Assembly (NCBI RefSeq): GCF_004346865.1
Contig: NZ_SMGR01000006.1
Location: forward strand, 1-64,000
Length of the DNA stretch: 64,000 nt
Source: Shimia isoporae
GTDB taxonomy: Bacteria > Pseudomonadota > Alphaproteobacteria > Rhodobacterales > Rhodobacteraceae
Direction of reading: 5' to 3'
Positions 56,430-64,000 of this stretch are shown here, piece by piece. The notes below the pieces were generated by a model, which was not told the origin of the DNA, ran no database searches, and was given only the letters and a program-made list of their open reading frames with translations. The first letter of the stretch is position 1; the number at the start of each line of letters is the position of its first letter. The position numbers were made by a program, and so were the translations under genes.

Positions 56430-57695
56430 TTATGCGCCGGTGCGGCGACGGTAGACGATGTCGACCCAGACCGCGAAGACAAGCACTACACCTACGACGA
56501 TGTTCTGAAGCGGCGCGTCCACGCCCACCGAAGCCATGCCCGATTGCAGAGATTGCATGATGAGTGCGCCGATAACTGCGCCGTAGATGGTGCCGGCACC
56601 ACCGGCCAGAGCGGTCCCGCCAATAACGGCTGCTGCGATGACGCGCAGTTCGTCCAGTGTTCCAAGGCCAACGTCAACGGCGTTCAGTCTGGCTGATGCG
56701 ATCACCGCGGCGATGCCGGTCAGCGCGCCCATCAGGGCAAAGATTTTCACCGTCAGGAAGCGGGTGTTGATGCCGGAGAGTTCGGCTGCTTCTGGGTTGC
56801 CGCCTGTTGCATAGATGTAGCGGCCAAACCGGGTTCGGGTTGCGACAATGGTCATGCCGATGGCAACGATCAGTAGGATCACGACAGGAATGGCTACGCC
56901 ATGGTTCCAGACCATGCCGTCTGTGTATTCGATGCCCTGTGCCTTTGTGATGCGCTTCATTGCACCTTTCGGGATCGGATAGCTGTTCATGATCCAGACA
57001 AAAAGCATGATACCACCAGCAGCGATGGCTATCAGGATGCCTTCGGCCCAGGCGGGTTTCACGGTAAAGCCATGGTTCGCCTTGTTACGGCGGCTCAGGA
57101 TAATCATCACGACTGCCGCGATTGCTGCGACAATACCGAAAACCCAGCTGAGTGTTTCGCCGAGGGTGCCTTCGGCGCCACCACCCAGAAGGCGGAAAGT
57201 TGTATCCAGAGGAGCTTGCGTCTGGCCCTTGGTGACCCACCACATCGCGCCGCGATAGACCAGCAACCCACCGAGAGTGACGATGAAGGCCGGAACGGCG
57301 AGGTAACCGATGACCCAGCCCTGAAACGCACCCAGTGCAGCGCCCATCAGAATGGCTGCGAACACTGCAATGATCCAGATGGACCAATGGCCGAGGCCGA
57401 GGAGATCCGGCAGAACCTGCACCTGAAGGGCAGCGACGGTCATGCCGATGAAGCCAAGCATGGAGCCGACCGAGAGGTCGATGTGGCGTGTTACGATGAC
57501 AAAGACCATCCCGGTGGCCATAACGGCGACGGAAGCGGTTTGTACTGAGACGTTGAAAAAGTTTCGGGGTGTCAGGAAGCGGCCTTCGGTGACGATGCCG
57601 AAGACGATCCAAATCACCACAAGCGCGCCGATCATGCCAAGCAGGCGAGGATCCAAGCCCAGCTTGTTGATCAGGGATTTAGCTTGGTTTTGCAT
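56430..57695 (-). CDS. xylH: Xylose-type sugar ABC transporter permease
   Basis: 421 residues with about ten hydrophobic helices of the RbsC/XylH family. [25 protein letters not shown] (in parts) is the family signature, and [24 protein letters not shown] the coupling region. A hydrophilic insertion (~230-270) lengthens it beyond RbsC, as in XylH. Forms the membrane channel with the single-domain ATPase downstream. Confidence 0.9.
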   Translation of the reverse strand: MQNQAKSLINKLGLDPRLLGMIGALVVIWIVFGIVTEGRFLTPRNFFNVSVQTASVAVMATGMVFVIVTRHIDLSVGSMLGFIGMTVAALQVQVLPDLLGLGHWSIWIIAVFAAILMGAALGAFQGWVIGYLAVPAFIVTLGGLLVYRGAMWWVTKGQTQAPLDTTFRLLGGGAEGTLGETLSWVFGIVAAIAAVVMIILSRRNKANHGFTVKPAWAEGILIAIAAGGIMLFVWIMNSYPIPKGAMKRITKAQGIEYTDGMVWNHGVAIPVVILLIVAIGMTIVATRTRFGRYIYATGGNPEAAELSGINTRFLTVKIFALMGALTGIAAVIASARLNAVDVGLGTLDELRVIAAAVIGGTALAGGAGTIYGAVIGALIMQSLQSGMASVGVDAPLQNIVVGVVLVFAVWVDIVYRRRTGA

Positions 57696-57798
57696 TTTGC
57701 GTTACCTCTTCGGTCGCGGCGATATGAGTGCACAGAGATACTGTGCGATTTGAGCCGCAACAGCAAAGTTTATTGCTTTTTGGGGGGGAGTGGTGGTG

Positions 57799-57824
57799 TG
57801 CCCCTCTGACGGGTCAGAGGGGCA
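57799..57824 (-). terminator. Intercistronic hairpin between xylF and xylH
   Basis: An 11-bp stem (57799-57809 with 57814-57824) with a CGGG loop, starting 8 bp after the xylF stop. No U tract follows on the minus strand. Such hairpins after binding-protein genes commonly protect the upstream mRNA or attenuate read-through, giving excess binding protein. The rest of 57696-57831 contains no gene. Confidence 0.6.
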
Positions 57825-57831
57825 GGCAGTT

Positions 57832-58845
57832 TTATTTGCAGGCTGCGTTGTCGGAGCCAGCGCAGAGTGCGTCTTTCTCGATCCAGCCGGCGTCCAGAAC
57901 AACGTTCAGGTTATCCGCGGTCACAGGAACCGGTGCCAGGAACATGGAGTTCATGGTGGTGCCGCCCGGGGAAGTCCACTCGGCTGCGCCTTCAACGGCC
58001 ATGTCTTTCGCCAGAGATACCGCGATCTCGCCAGCTGCCGCGCCCAATGCGCGTGCGTCTTTCCAAACTGATACGGTCTGGGTGCCGATGGCAACGCGGT
58101 TCAGAGCAGCGTGGTCGCCGTCCTGACCAGATACCGGAATGCCTTCCATGCCTTGAGCGGTCAGGGCAGCAACAACACCACCTGCGGTGCCGTCGTTGGA
58201 GGCGACCACAGCGTCAACGTTGTTGTCGTTGGCGGTCAGGATCTGTTCCATGTTGCGCTGTGCGTTCGCAGGAACCCAGCCATCGGTGTAGGCTTCACCA
58301 ACGATGGTGATGTCACCCGAGTCAATTGCTGCCTGCAGCACTTCTTGCTGGCCACCACGCAGGAAGTCTGCGTTCGGGTCAGTCGGCGAGCCTTTGATCA
58401 TGACGTAGTTGCCTTTGGGCATAGCGGCCAGAACAGCGCGCGCCTGCATGCGGCCAACTTCGACGTTGTCAAAAGTCAGATAGAAGGCACGTGCGTCTTC
58501 GATCAGGCGGTCATATGCGATGACAGGAATGTCTTCGTCTGCTGCGGCTTGAACCGCCGGACCAACTGCGGAGGCGTCCTGTGCCAGAATGATCAGAGCA
58601 TCTGCGCCTTGAGCGATCAGGCTTTCGATGTCGGACAGCTGCTTGGCCGAGGAGCTTTGTGCGTCAGCAGAGATATATTTGGCGCCTGCGGCGTCCAGCG
58701 CGCCTTTGATGGCGGCTTCGTCTGTTTTCCAGCGTTCTTCCTGGAAGTTGGACCAGCTTACGCCAATCACAAGGTCGTCGGCCAGCGCGGCGGTGCTCAT
58801 AAGTGCGCCGGCGATGATCGCCGTCGCGGATGCGAATAGTTTCAT
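57832..58845 (-). CDS. xylF: D-xylose-binding periplasmic protein
   Basis: 337 residues. The signal peptide ends near ALA (residue 22). The periplasmic-binding-protein I fold begins IGVSWSNFQEERWKTDEAAI, matching XylF. Sugar-contact segments are QGADALIILAQDASAV, VIAYDRLIEDARAFYLTFDN (in parts), ASNDGTAGG and PVSGQDGD. Delivers xylose to the permease. GGGAGG six bases before the ATG. First gene of the xylF-xylH-ATPase-glk operon, divergent from the ROK repressor. Confidence 0.93.
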   Translation of the reverse strand: MKLFASATAIIAGALMSTAALADDLVIGVSWSNFQEERWKTDEAAIKGALDAAGAKYISADAQSSSAKQLSDIESLIAQGADALIILAQDASAVGPAVQAAADEDIPVIAYDRLIEDARAFYLTFDNVEVGRMQARAVLAAMPKGNYVMIKGSPTDPNADFLRGGQQEVLQAAIDSGDITIVGEAYTDGWVPANAQRNMEQILTANDNNVDAVVASNDGTAGGVVAALTAQGMEGIPVSGQDGDHAALNRVAIGTQTVSVWKDARALGAAAGEIAVSLAKDMAVEGAAEWTSPGGTTMNSMFLAPVPVTADNLNVVLDAGWIEKDALCAGSDNAACK

Positions 58846-58930
58846 GGTTTCCTCCCAATATTCGATCCAGTTCCCGACAGACGCTCACACCGTGAATCAC
58901 TCTGCGGGCTGGTGAACCCATGTTAGCGGA

Positions 58931-58953
58931 TTAAATTTGTAAATCAAATTAAA
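58931..58953. promoter_or_regulatory. Candidate ROK (XylR) operator between xylF and xylR
   Basis: Inverted repeat AATTTG (58934-58939) and CAAATT (58945-58950) with a 5-base spacer; flanking bases extend the symmetry to eight of nine pairs over 58931-58953. It is the only strong palindrome in the 214-bp divergent region (58846-59059). ROK repressors bind AT-rich palindromes of this kind, so it likely controls both directions. Confidence 0.6.
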
Positions 58954-59059
58954 TAAGCTAGTCTTGAAAAAATCAGTAATTTGGCGACACCTCGTCGGAC
59001 CGAGGCCGTCAAGCGCACGCAGAGTTTTGGCGACCGCGGCAAGGAAGGAAGTGGTCTAT

Positions 59060-60253
59060 ATGTCGGTGAATCAAAGAGAAATCGGGCGCAGGACGTTGTT
59101 TGCGGAAATTCGACGGCATGGGCGGATTCCCCGGATCAGCTTGTCGGAACACACCGGAATCAGCCGCGCAACGGTCACCACGATCACGGCGGAGTTGCTG
59201 CGCGAGGGCCTGATTGAGGAGGTGACAAGCGAATCTGGTGACAAAGATGCGCGTAGAGGACGGCCAAAGGTCGACCTTAAAGTTCGTGGCGACGCGCGGC
59301 TGATTGCAGGCGCCAAGATTTCCAACCGGTCCGTTTCACTGGTGCTTCTGGATTTTGAAGGGCGGCAGTTGGCCGACCACGAAGTTGAACTGGAGCAGAC
59401 CGCAAATGAAGCATCGGACCTTGCATCAATTCTGGCTGGGCATGTCGGCGATCTGGCTGCCAAAGTGGGGCGCGGTCTTGTCGATGTGTCGGGCTTTGGC
59501 CTTGGCATCGCGGGGATCGTGGATGCGCCACGTGGGTTTGTGCACTGGTCGCCCTCTTTGACCTCCCGAAACGTGGAGTTCGGGCAAATCCTCACGGATA
59601 CGCTGTCCATACCGGTCTTTCTGGACAACGACGCGAACCTTGTGGCGATGGCTGAAAAGAGTTTCGGTCTCGGACAGGGGCATTCGGATTTCATTGTGGT
59701 GACGATTGAAAGCGGTGTCGGTATGGGCGTCGTGATCGGTGACGAAATTTATCGCGGCACGCGCGGTTGCGGTGCGGAGTTCGGTCACACCAAAGTACAA
59801 CTGGAGGGCGCTCTTTGCCGCTGTGGCCAGCGCGGATGCCTTGAGGCCTACGTTGCCGACTACGCCTTGTTGCGCGAAGCTATGAGTGCAAGTGGCGGTC
59901 AGGACAGCCGGCAGGTGGATGAACTCCTTGAAGCGGCGAAGCACGGCGATGCCGTGGCAGGTTCAATCGTGGAACGGGCCGGCCGGATGTTCGCCATGGG
60001 GCTTGCCAATCTCGTAAACATTTTTGATCCGGAACTGATCATCCTCGCGGGTGAGCAGATGCAGGCCAGCCATCTCTACGCCGAAGAAGTCATAGAGGTC
60101 ATGCGCAAGCTCATCGTTCAGGTCGACAAGGCGCCGCCTGAAGTGGTGGTGCACAAGTGGGGCAACCAGATGTGGGCGCGCGGTGCCGCGGCCTATGCGC
60201 TGGATAACGTCTCCGAACTCGCTTTGCAGGAAATGAAGGAACATGTGGCTTAA
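59060..60253 (+). CDS. ROK-family transcriptional repressor (XylR-like)
   Basis: 397 residues. A MarR-like winged helix at 1-75 (RISLSEHTGISRATVTTITAELL in parts) is joined to a ROK sugar-kinase domain. GFGLGIAGIVD, FLDNDANLVAMAEK, GVGMGVVIGDEIYRG and the zinc motif CRCGQRGCLEAY are seen. Binds xylose or glucose and represses the divergent transporter operon (inference from position). The start at 59060 has AAGGAAG upstream; the in-frame ATG at 58964 would precede the domain by 32 atypical residues. Overlaps the next gene by 11 bases. Confidence 0.88.
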   Translation: MSVNQREIGRRTLFAEIRRHGRIPRISLSEHTGISRATVTTITAELLREGLIEEVTSESGDKDARRGRPKVDLKVRGDARLIAGAKISNRSVSLVLLDFEGRQLADHEVELEQTANEASDLASILAGHVGDLAAKVGRGLVDVSGFGLGIAGIVDAPRGFVHWSPSLTSRNVEFGQILTDTLSIPVFLDNDANLVAMAEKSFGLGQGHSDFIVVTIESGVGMGVVIGDEIYRGTRGCGAEFGHTKVQLEGALCRCGQRGCLEAYVADYALLREAMSASGGQDSRQVDELLEAAKHGDAVAGSIVERAGRMFAMGLANLVNIFDPELIILAGEQMQASHLYAEEVIEVMRKLIVQVDKAPPEVVVHKWGNQMWARGAAAYALDNVSELALQEMKEHVA

Positions 60254-61787
60254 GTCTTGGGTGGCGCTTTGCGTCGGTGTGTCGGCAACCAATGTCGGCG
60301 CGGAAGTGCGCTTTGCGCCAGTCGCTGTCGATGATCACGTTTATGACGGCGGATGGGAGCACTTTGTCGGCGGTGGCGTCGCGGTGTCAGACTGCGATGG
60401 TGACGGATTGGTGGATCTTGTGGCGGCTGGCGGCGAAAACCCAGCCGTTTTGATGCGCAATCGTTCCGAAGTCGGCGGCGACATCCGGTTCGACGTTGCC
60501 ACACCTGATGTTTTGGCGATGACCGGAGTGACTGGCGTCTATGCGCTCGATATCGATGGCGACGGCTGGCGCGACCTCGTTGTCCTGCGGGTTGGAGAAA
60601 ACAAATTGCTCAAAGGCGGGCCGGAATGTTCGTTCCGACCGATGGAAATTGACGGGTTCGATGGTGGCGACGGATGGACAACCGCGTTTTCGGCCACCTG
60701 GGAAGCCGGGAACAGCCTGCCGACCATGGCATTTGGCAACTATGTCGACAGGAACAATCCCGACGGGCCGTTTGAGGCCTGCGACTCCAACACTTTGTTT
60801 CGTCCGAATGGCGACGGCTATGTCAAGACTGTCCTCGAACCGGGATTCTGTCCGCTGTCGATCCTGTTTTCCGATTGGGGGCGACAAGGGCGGGCTGACC
60901 TGCGGATGAGCAACGATCGGCACTATTATGTCAAAGGTGGCGCCGAACAGATGTGGGCGATGGAAGAAACACCACGCCTGTTTGAAGAGGCCGATGGATG
61001 GGCGACGCACATGCTTTGGGGCATGGGGATCGCGAGCCGTGATCTGGATTTTGACGGCCTGAGCGAGGTGTTCCTCAGCTCGATGGGAGATCAGCGGCTG
61101 ATGCGTTTGAGCGGGGGCCAAGGACCGGCATTCGAGGATGTTCCTTACGAAAAAGGCACCTCGGCGCATAGGCCTTATACCGGAGGGGACGGGCGGCCAT
61201 CTACGGGTTGGCACATTGCGTTCGGCGATGTGAATAACGACGGGTTGGATGACGTGTTCATCGCGAAAGGCAATGTCGAACAAATGCCCGATGCGGCAAT
61301 GGACGATCCGAACAATTTGTTGGTTCAAAAGTCAGACGGCACGTTTGAAGAGCGCGGCAGCGACGCGGGCATCGATACGCTGCACCGGTCGCGGGGCGCG
61401 GCGTTGGCGGATTTGAATAATGATGGCCTGCTCGATCTGGTGGTGGTCAATCGCCGCGCGCCCATGGAAATTTATCGCAATGTCAGTAATGCAACCGGTA
61501 ACTGGGTCGGTGTGACTCTGCTCGGCGAGGACGGCAACGGTGATGCGGTCGGGGCGTTTATTGAGGTTAAAGCCGGCGAGCGGACATATGTGCGTGAGGT
61601 CGTTGTTGGCGGTGGCCACGCAGGGGGCGTCGCGGCGCCCGAACATTTCGGTCTGGGTTCGTTTGATGCAGTTCAAGCACGTGTCATTTGGCCGGGAGGC
61701 GCAGCGAGTGACTGGATTGAACTGGACGCTGGTGCGGTCTGGATGCTGTGGGCAGATGGCGACGGGCTGGCTGTCGTAGAGTACTAA
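60243..61787 (+). CDS. CRTAC1-type FG-GAP/VCBS repeat protein with ASPIC/UnbV C-terminus
   Basis: 514 residues. The signal peptide ends near VGA (residue ~20). At least five calcium-type loops occur, with the pattern D-x-D-x-D-G-x-x-D: SDCDGDGLVDLV, LDIDGDGWRDLV, RDLDFDGLSEV, GDVNNDGLDDV and ADLNNDGLLDLV, the FG-GAP beta-propeller signature. The C-terminus has EHFGLGSFDAVQARVIWPGG, the ASPIC/UnbV domain. Probably secreted and calcium binding, function unknown. Its start lies inside the xylR-like gene (11-base overlap), so it is co-translated with it. Confidence 0.85.
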   Translation: MWLKSWVALCVGVSATNVGAEVRFAPVAVDDHVYDGGWEHFVGGGVAVSDCDGDGLVDLVAAGGENPAVLMRNRSEVGGDIRFDVATPDVLAMTGVTGVYALDIDGDGWRDLVVLRVGENKLLKGGPECSFRPMEIDGFDGGDGWTTAFSATWEAGNSLPTMAFGNYVDRNNPDGPFEACDSNTLFRPNGDGYVKTVLEPGFCPLSILFSDWGRQGRADLRMSNDRHYYVKGGAEQMWAMEETPRLFEEADGWATHMLWGMGIASRDLDFDGLSEVFLSSMGDQRLMRLSGGQGPAFEDVPYEKGTSAHRPYTGGDGRPSTGWHIAFGDVNNDGLDDVFIAKGNVEQMPDAAMDDPNNLLVQKSDGTFEERGSDAGIDTLHRSRGAALADLNNDGLLDLVVVNRRAPMEIYRNVSNATGNWVGVTLLGEDGNGDAVGAFIEVKAGERTYVREVVVGGGHAGGVAAPEHFGLGSFDAVQARVIWPGGAASDWIELDAGAVWMLWADGDGLAVVEY

Positions 61788-61830
61788 TTTAGCCAACATC
61801 GCTTAGGTCGTGGGCTTTGGACTCGGAAGA

Positions 61831-63135
61831 TTATCTATCGACCGACAGGCCGGAGGGTACGTTTTCGGGAACGCCAAGACGACCTTTTAGACTGTCGTAA
61901 TCTGTTAGGGCGCCCAAAAAAGCGAGCAACTCGTCTACTTCCTGATCCGTAAGGCTGATTGGCTGCAACTCGTTTGCTGCCGCAACCGCTGCAACTTCGG
62001 CGGCCTTCTCCATGAGTGCTGTGTCGTTGGCAAAGGTGCCATCGCTAAGGACAGCAATCTCGATGGAATAGGCCGCAAGCGCTGCTTCGGGATCCAGGTG
62101 ATGGCGCACCGCGTCTTCCAACGAAGCATAGGCACCCGCATGCCCGTAGGGCGCGGTCTCCGTCACATTGCGTAAGGACGGCGTGCGAAAGGCATAAAAA
62201 TCACCGGCTTCTCCGGTCACACGCCCACGGCCAACATCGCGGTTATGGCGTTCAAACCGCGCTGCCTTGCCGGGTCCTATCTGAGGCATGGCAATGGCGT
62301 GAAAATCGTGGTCGGTTTGAAAAAGGCCACTGTGGCAAGTGCTGCATTGAGCTTTTCCGTAGAAAAGGTCCATGCCTGCGGTGGCCTTGCCGTCTAGGGG
62401 TGTGCCGTCGCGAAGAAAGGCGTCAAACGGGCTTTGATCGGCGCGCCATTCAAAGGTGATAAAGGCGGCCATGGCATTGGCGATATGTGTGAAATGAATC
62501 GGGGTTTCCGCGCCGATCACCTCGTCAAATGCAGCGCGATAGGCGGGGATTGCCTCCACCCGTTTCGCCAGTATGTCCCATGCACCGCCGTCGCCGGTCA
62601 GACGTCCGAGGCGCACAGCTTGGGCCACATCATTTTCCGAGTAATGGCCGGCCATTTCGTCGCCGGATAGAACCGGGAACATGGCCTGCGCAGCCAGCGC
62701 ATTTGTAAATCCCATTTCCATTTCGGTGCCCAATGGGGTCCGTATCCCCGATGGACGGGACGGATCGTCTTCCAAACGGCCATCATGAAAAAACACGGTG
62801 AACTCTGTTGCGCCTAGGTTCCAAAGCGCGGGCGCGTTGCGCGGGATGCGTTGTTCCGGCGGGTTTTGTGGATCAATGACGCGGTTGGTCCCGAGACCGG
62901 TTGCCCCGTCGCCCAGTCCGAGAGACAGCCCATCAGAAGTGCCAAGATCAGGGTGGTGACATGTGGCGCAGCTTACCGAGCGGTTGCCTGACAAGATCGG
63001 GTCATAGAACAGTTGCCAACCCAGTCGAACCTCCGCCTCGTCCTGCGCCGGGAAAACCGCGTTTGGTTTTGGCACTTCTGTCGCGCCGGCTGCGAGGGGC
63101 AGGGTCAATAGGGCTGAGGCAAGCAAATGGCGCAT
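61831..63135 (-). CDS. Di-haem cytochrome c peroxidase/MauG-family protein
   Basis: 434 residues. The signal peptide ends near GAT (residue ~19). Two haem c motifs, CATCH (~residue 57) and CSTCH (~265), lie in two cytochrome domains. Family segments LFYDPILSGNRSVSCATCHHPD (in parts), RNAPALWNLG, FFHDGR and FRTPSLRNVTETAPYGHAG (in parts) are clear. Reduces peroxide or oxidises a partner protein in the periplasm. Convergent with the CRTAC1-type gene (43-bp gap), and upstream of it, in the same direction, lies xylA. Confidence 0.9.
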   Translation of the reverse strand: MRHLLASALLTLPLAAGATEVPKPNAVFPAQDEAEVRLGWQLFYDPILSGNRSVSCATCHHPDLGTSDGLSLGLGDGATGLGTNRVIDPQNPPEQRIPRNAPALWNLGATEFTVFFHDGRLEDDPSRPSGIRTPLGTEMEMGFTNALAAQAMFPVLSGDEMAGHYSENDVAQAVRLGRLTGDGGAWDILAKRVEAIPAYRAAFDEVIGAETPIHFTHIANAMAAFITFEWRADQSPFDAFLRDGTPLDGKATAGMDLFYGKAQCSTCHSGLFQTDHDFHAIAMPQIGPGKAARFERHNRDVGRGRVTGEAGDFYAFRTPSLRNVTETAPYGHAGAYASLEDAVRHHLDPEAALAAYSIEIAVLSDGTFANDTALMEKAAEVAAVAAANELQPISLTDQEVDELLAFLGALTDYDSLKGRLGVPENVPSGLSVDR

Positions 63136-63156
63136 GGCTGTCCTTGGATATTCAAA

Positions 63157-63186
63157 TCCCCGCGCGCCGGCAAAGGCGCGAGGGGA
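63157..63186 (-). terminator. GC-rich hairpin downstream of xylA
   Basis: TCCCC (63157-63161) pairs with GGGGA (63182-63186), and CGCGCC (63163-63168) with GGCGCG (63175-63180), one mismatch between. No U tract. It separates xylA from the peroxidase gene on the minus strand. Confidence 0.55.
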
Positions 63187-63218
63187 GTTCGTTTCAATCA
63201 GCTTGTCATGACTGTGTG

Positions 63219-64000
63219 TCAGACAAAACGGTTCACGTAATTTTCCAGCATTTCCTGACGACCGGATTTTGGCGCCGGATTGATGCCTTCGCCAGCTACC
63301 TTGTCAAAAATGGTAGCAAGATCGGACCCCAGCATCGCCTGTGCTTCGGGAGTGTCCCAACCGGCGTAACGATCTTTGATGGCGTCTTCCAGCCCGCCAT
63401 CCTCAATCATGGCCGCCGCTGCCTTGAGCCCGCGTGCGCAGATGTCCATGCCGCCGACATGTGCCGCGATCAGGTCGTCGGCATCCAGAGATTGCCGACG
63501 CAGCTTCGCGTCGAAGTTGGTGCCGCCCTGTGTGAAGCCACCATCCTTGAGGATGTGGTAATAGGCCAACGCCACTTCAGGCACGTTGTTGGGGAACTGA
63601 TCTGTGTCCCACCCGGATTGATAGTCGTTGCGGTTCATATCGATGCTGCCCAGCACGCCCAAAGCCGCGGCGGTGGCGATCTCGTGTTCGAAGCTGTGGC
63701 CGGCGAGGATGGCGTGGCCTTGCTCGAGGTTCAGTTTCACCTCGTTTTCCAGGCCGTATTTTTGCAGGAACCCGTAGCAGGTGGCGGCGTCAAAATCATA
63801 TTGATGTTTTGACGGTTCCTGAGGCTTGGGCTCGACAAGGATCTGCCCCTCAAAACCGATCTTGTGTTTGTAGTCGACAACCATGTTGAGGAAGCGACCC
63901 ATGTGGTCGAGTTCACGGCCCATATCCGTGTTGAGCAGCGTTTCGTAGCCTTCGCGACCGCCCCAAAGGACATAATTCTCGCCGCCAAGCTTTTTGGTGG
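63219..64000 (-). CDS. xylA: Xylose isomerase, C-terminal part (5' end beyond the window)
   Basis: The open frame continues to the window edge, giving 259 complete residues. [19 protein letters not shown] near the edge is a diagnostic XylA segment. [20 protein letters not shown] supplies metal-ligand Glu residues, and [24 protein letters not shown] and [11 protein letters not shown] are the remaining metal and active-site motifs. Converts D-xylose to D-xylulose in the cytoplasm. The first ATG visible in the window is internal. Completes a xylose uptake and isomerisation locus with xylFH. Confidence 0.96.
   Translation of the reverse strand, partial: TKKLGGENYVLWGGREGYETLLNTDMGRELDHMGRFLNMVVDYKHKIGFEGQILVEPKPQEPSKHQYDFDAATCYGFLQKYGLENEVKLNLEQGHAILAGHSFEHEIATAAALGVLGSIDMNRNDYQSGWDTDQFPNNVPEVALAYYHILKDGGFTQGGTNFDAKLRRQSLDADDLIAAHVGGMDICARGLKAAAAMIEDGGLEDAIKDRYAGWDTPEAQAMLGSDLATIFDKVAGEGINPAPKSGRQEMLENYVNRFV

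Noticed and set aside
56901-57548. A 215-residue plus-strand frame
   Set aside because: Antisense to the xylH-type permease; its Asp/His-rich sequence is the usual complement of hydrophobic helices.

Overview
The window looks like a chromosomal segment of a marine alphaproteobacterium, most likely the Roseobacter group of Rhodobacterales. This rests on gene content and protein style: monomeric NADP isocitrate dehydrogenase, an MttB-like protein paired with an FAD/GcvT demethylase, a fused MrpAB antiporter subunit, DUF11-like giant surface proteins and a ROK-controlled xylose transport operon. I saw no tRNA, rRNA, CRISPR array, transposase or integrase.

Layout. (1) 1-12.6 kb: the 3' tail of an unidentified gene, a GlpR-type repressor, a 3202-residue surface protein built of about 21 Cys-containing beta-sandwich repeats with a C-terminal autotransporter barrel, then glpD. 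(2) 12.7-18.4 kb: icd, a sulfotransferase-like gene of lower GC, a decayed second copy of the icd 3' end, a HEAT/transmembrane protein and a beta-hydroxyacid dehydrogenase. (3) 18.4-23.1 kb, minus strand: kpsT-kpsE-kdsA-phosphomannomutase, a capsule export and Kdo supply operon without its KpsM permease. (4) 23.3-28.5 kb: an ArsR-controlled DUF318 permease, an Fe-S uracil-DNA glycosylase homologue, SseB-like, GhrA-like, VOC and LysR genes. (5) 28.5-34.1 kb, minus strand: the rod-shape operon mreB-mreC-mreD-mrdA-rodA. (6) 34.3-36.8 kb: two tandem TorF/Gcw_chp-type outer-membrane proteins and rlmJ. (7) 36.9-47.3 kb, plus strand: a complete mrpAB-C-D-E-F-G cation/proton antiporter operon followed by an RND adaptor and pump. 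(8) 47.4-54.7 kb: an mttB-like gene and a dimethylglycine-dehydrogenase-like gene, then divergent oxyR and katG. (9) 54.7-64 kb: glk and a xylose-type ABC transporter (xylG-H-F order on the + strand, transcribed minus), a ROK repressor, a CRTAC1/FG-GAP secreted protein overlapping it, a convergent di-haem peroxidase, and the 3' part of xylA cut by the window end.

Most promising observations: the giant repeat autotransporter lying between glpR and glpD; the duplicated, decayed icd 3' end that brackets a foreign-looking gene, the same architecture as an integration scar in icd of enterobacteria; three TTCG words exactly 10 bp apart in front of glpD; two ArsR-type dyads with centres 40 bp apart; an AT-rich palindrome between xylF and xylR; and a CRTAC1 plus di-haem peroxidase pair inside the xylose locus. 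I did not find a clearly new multi-gene system. The icd scar and the CRTAC1/peroxidase pair are the best leads.
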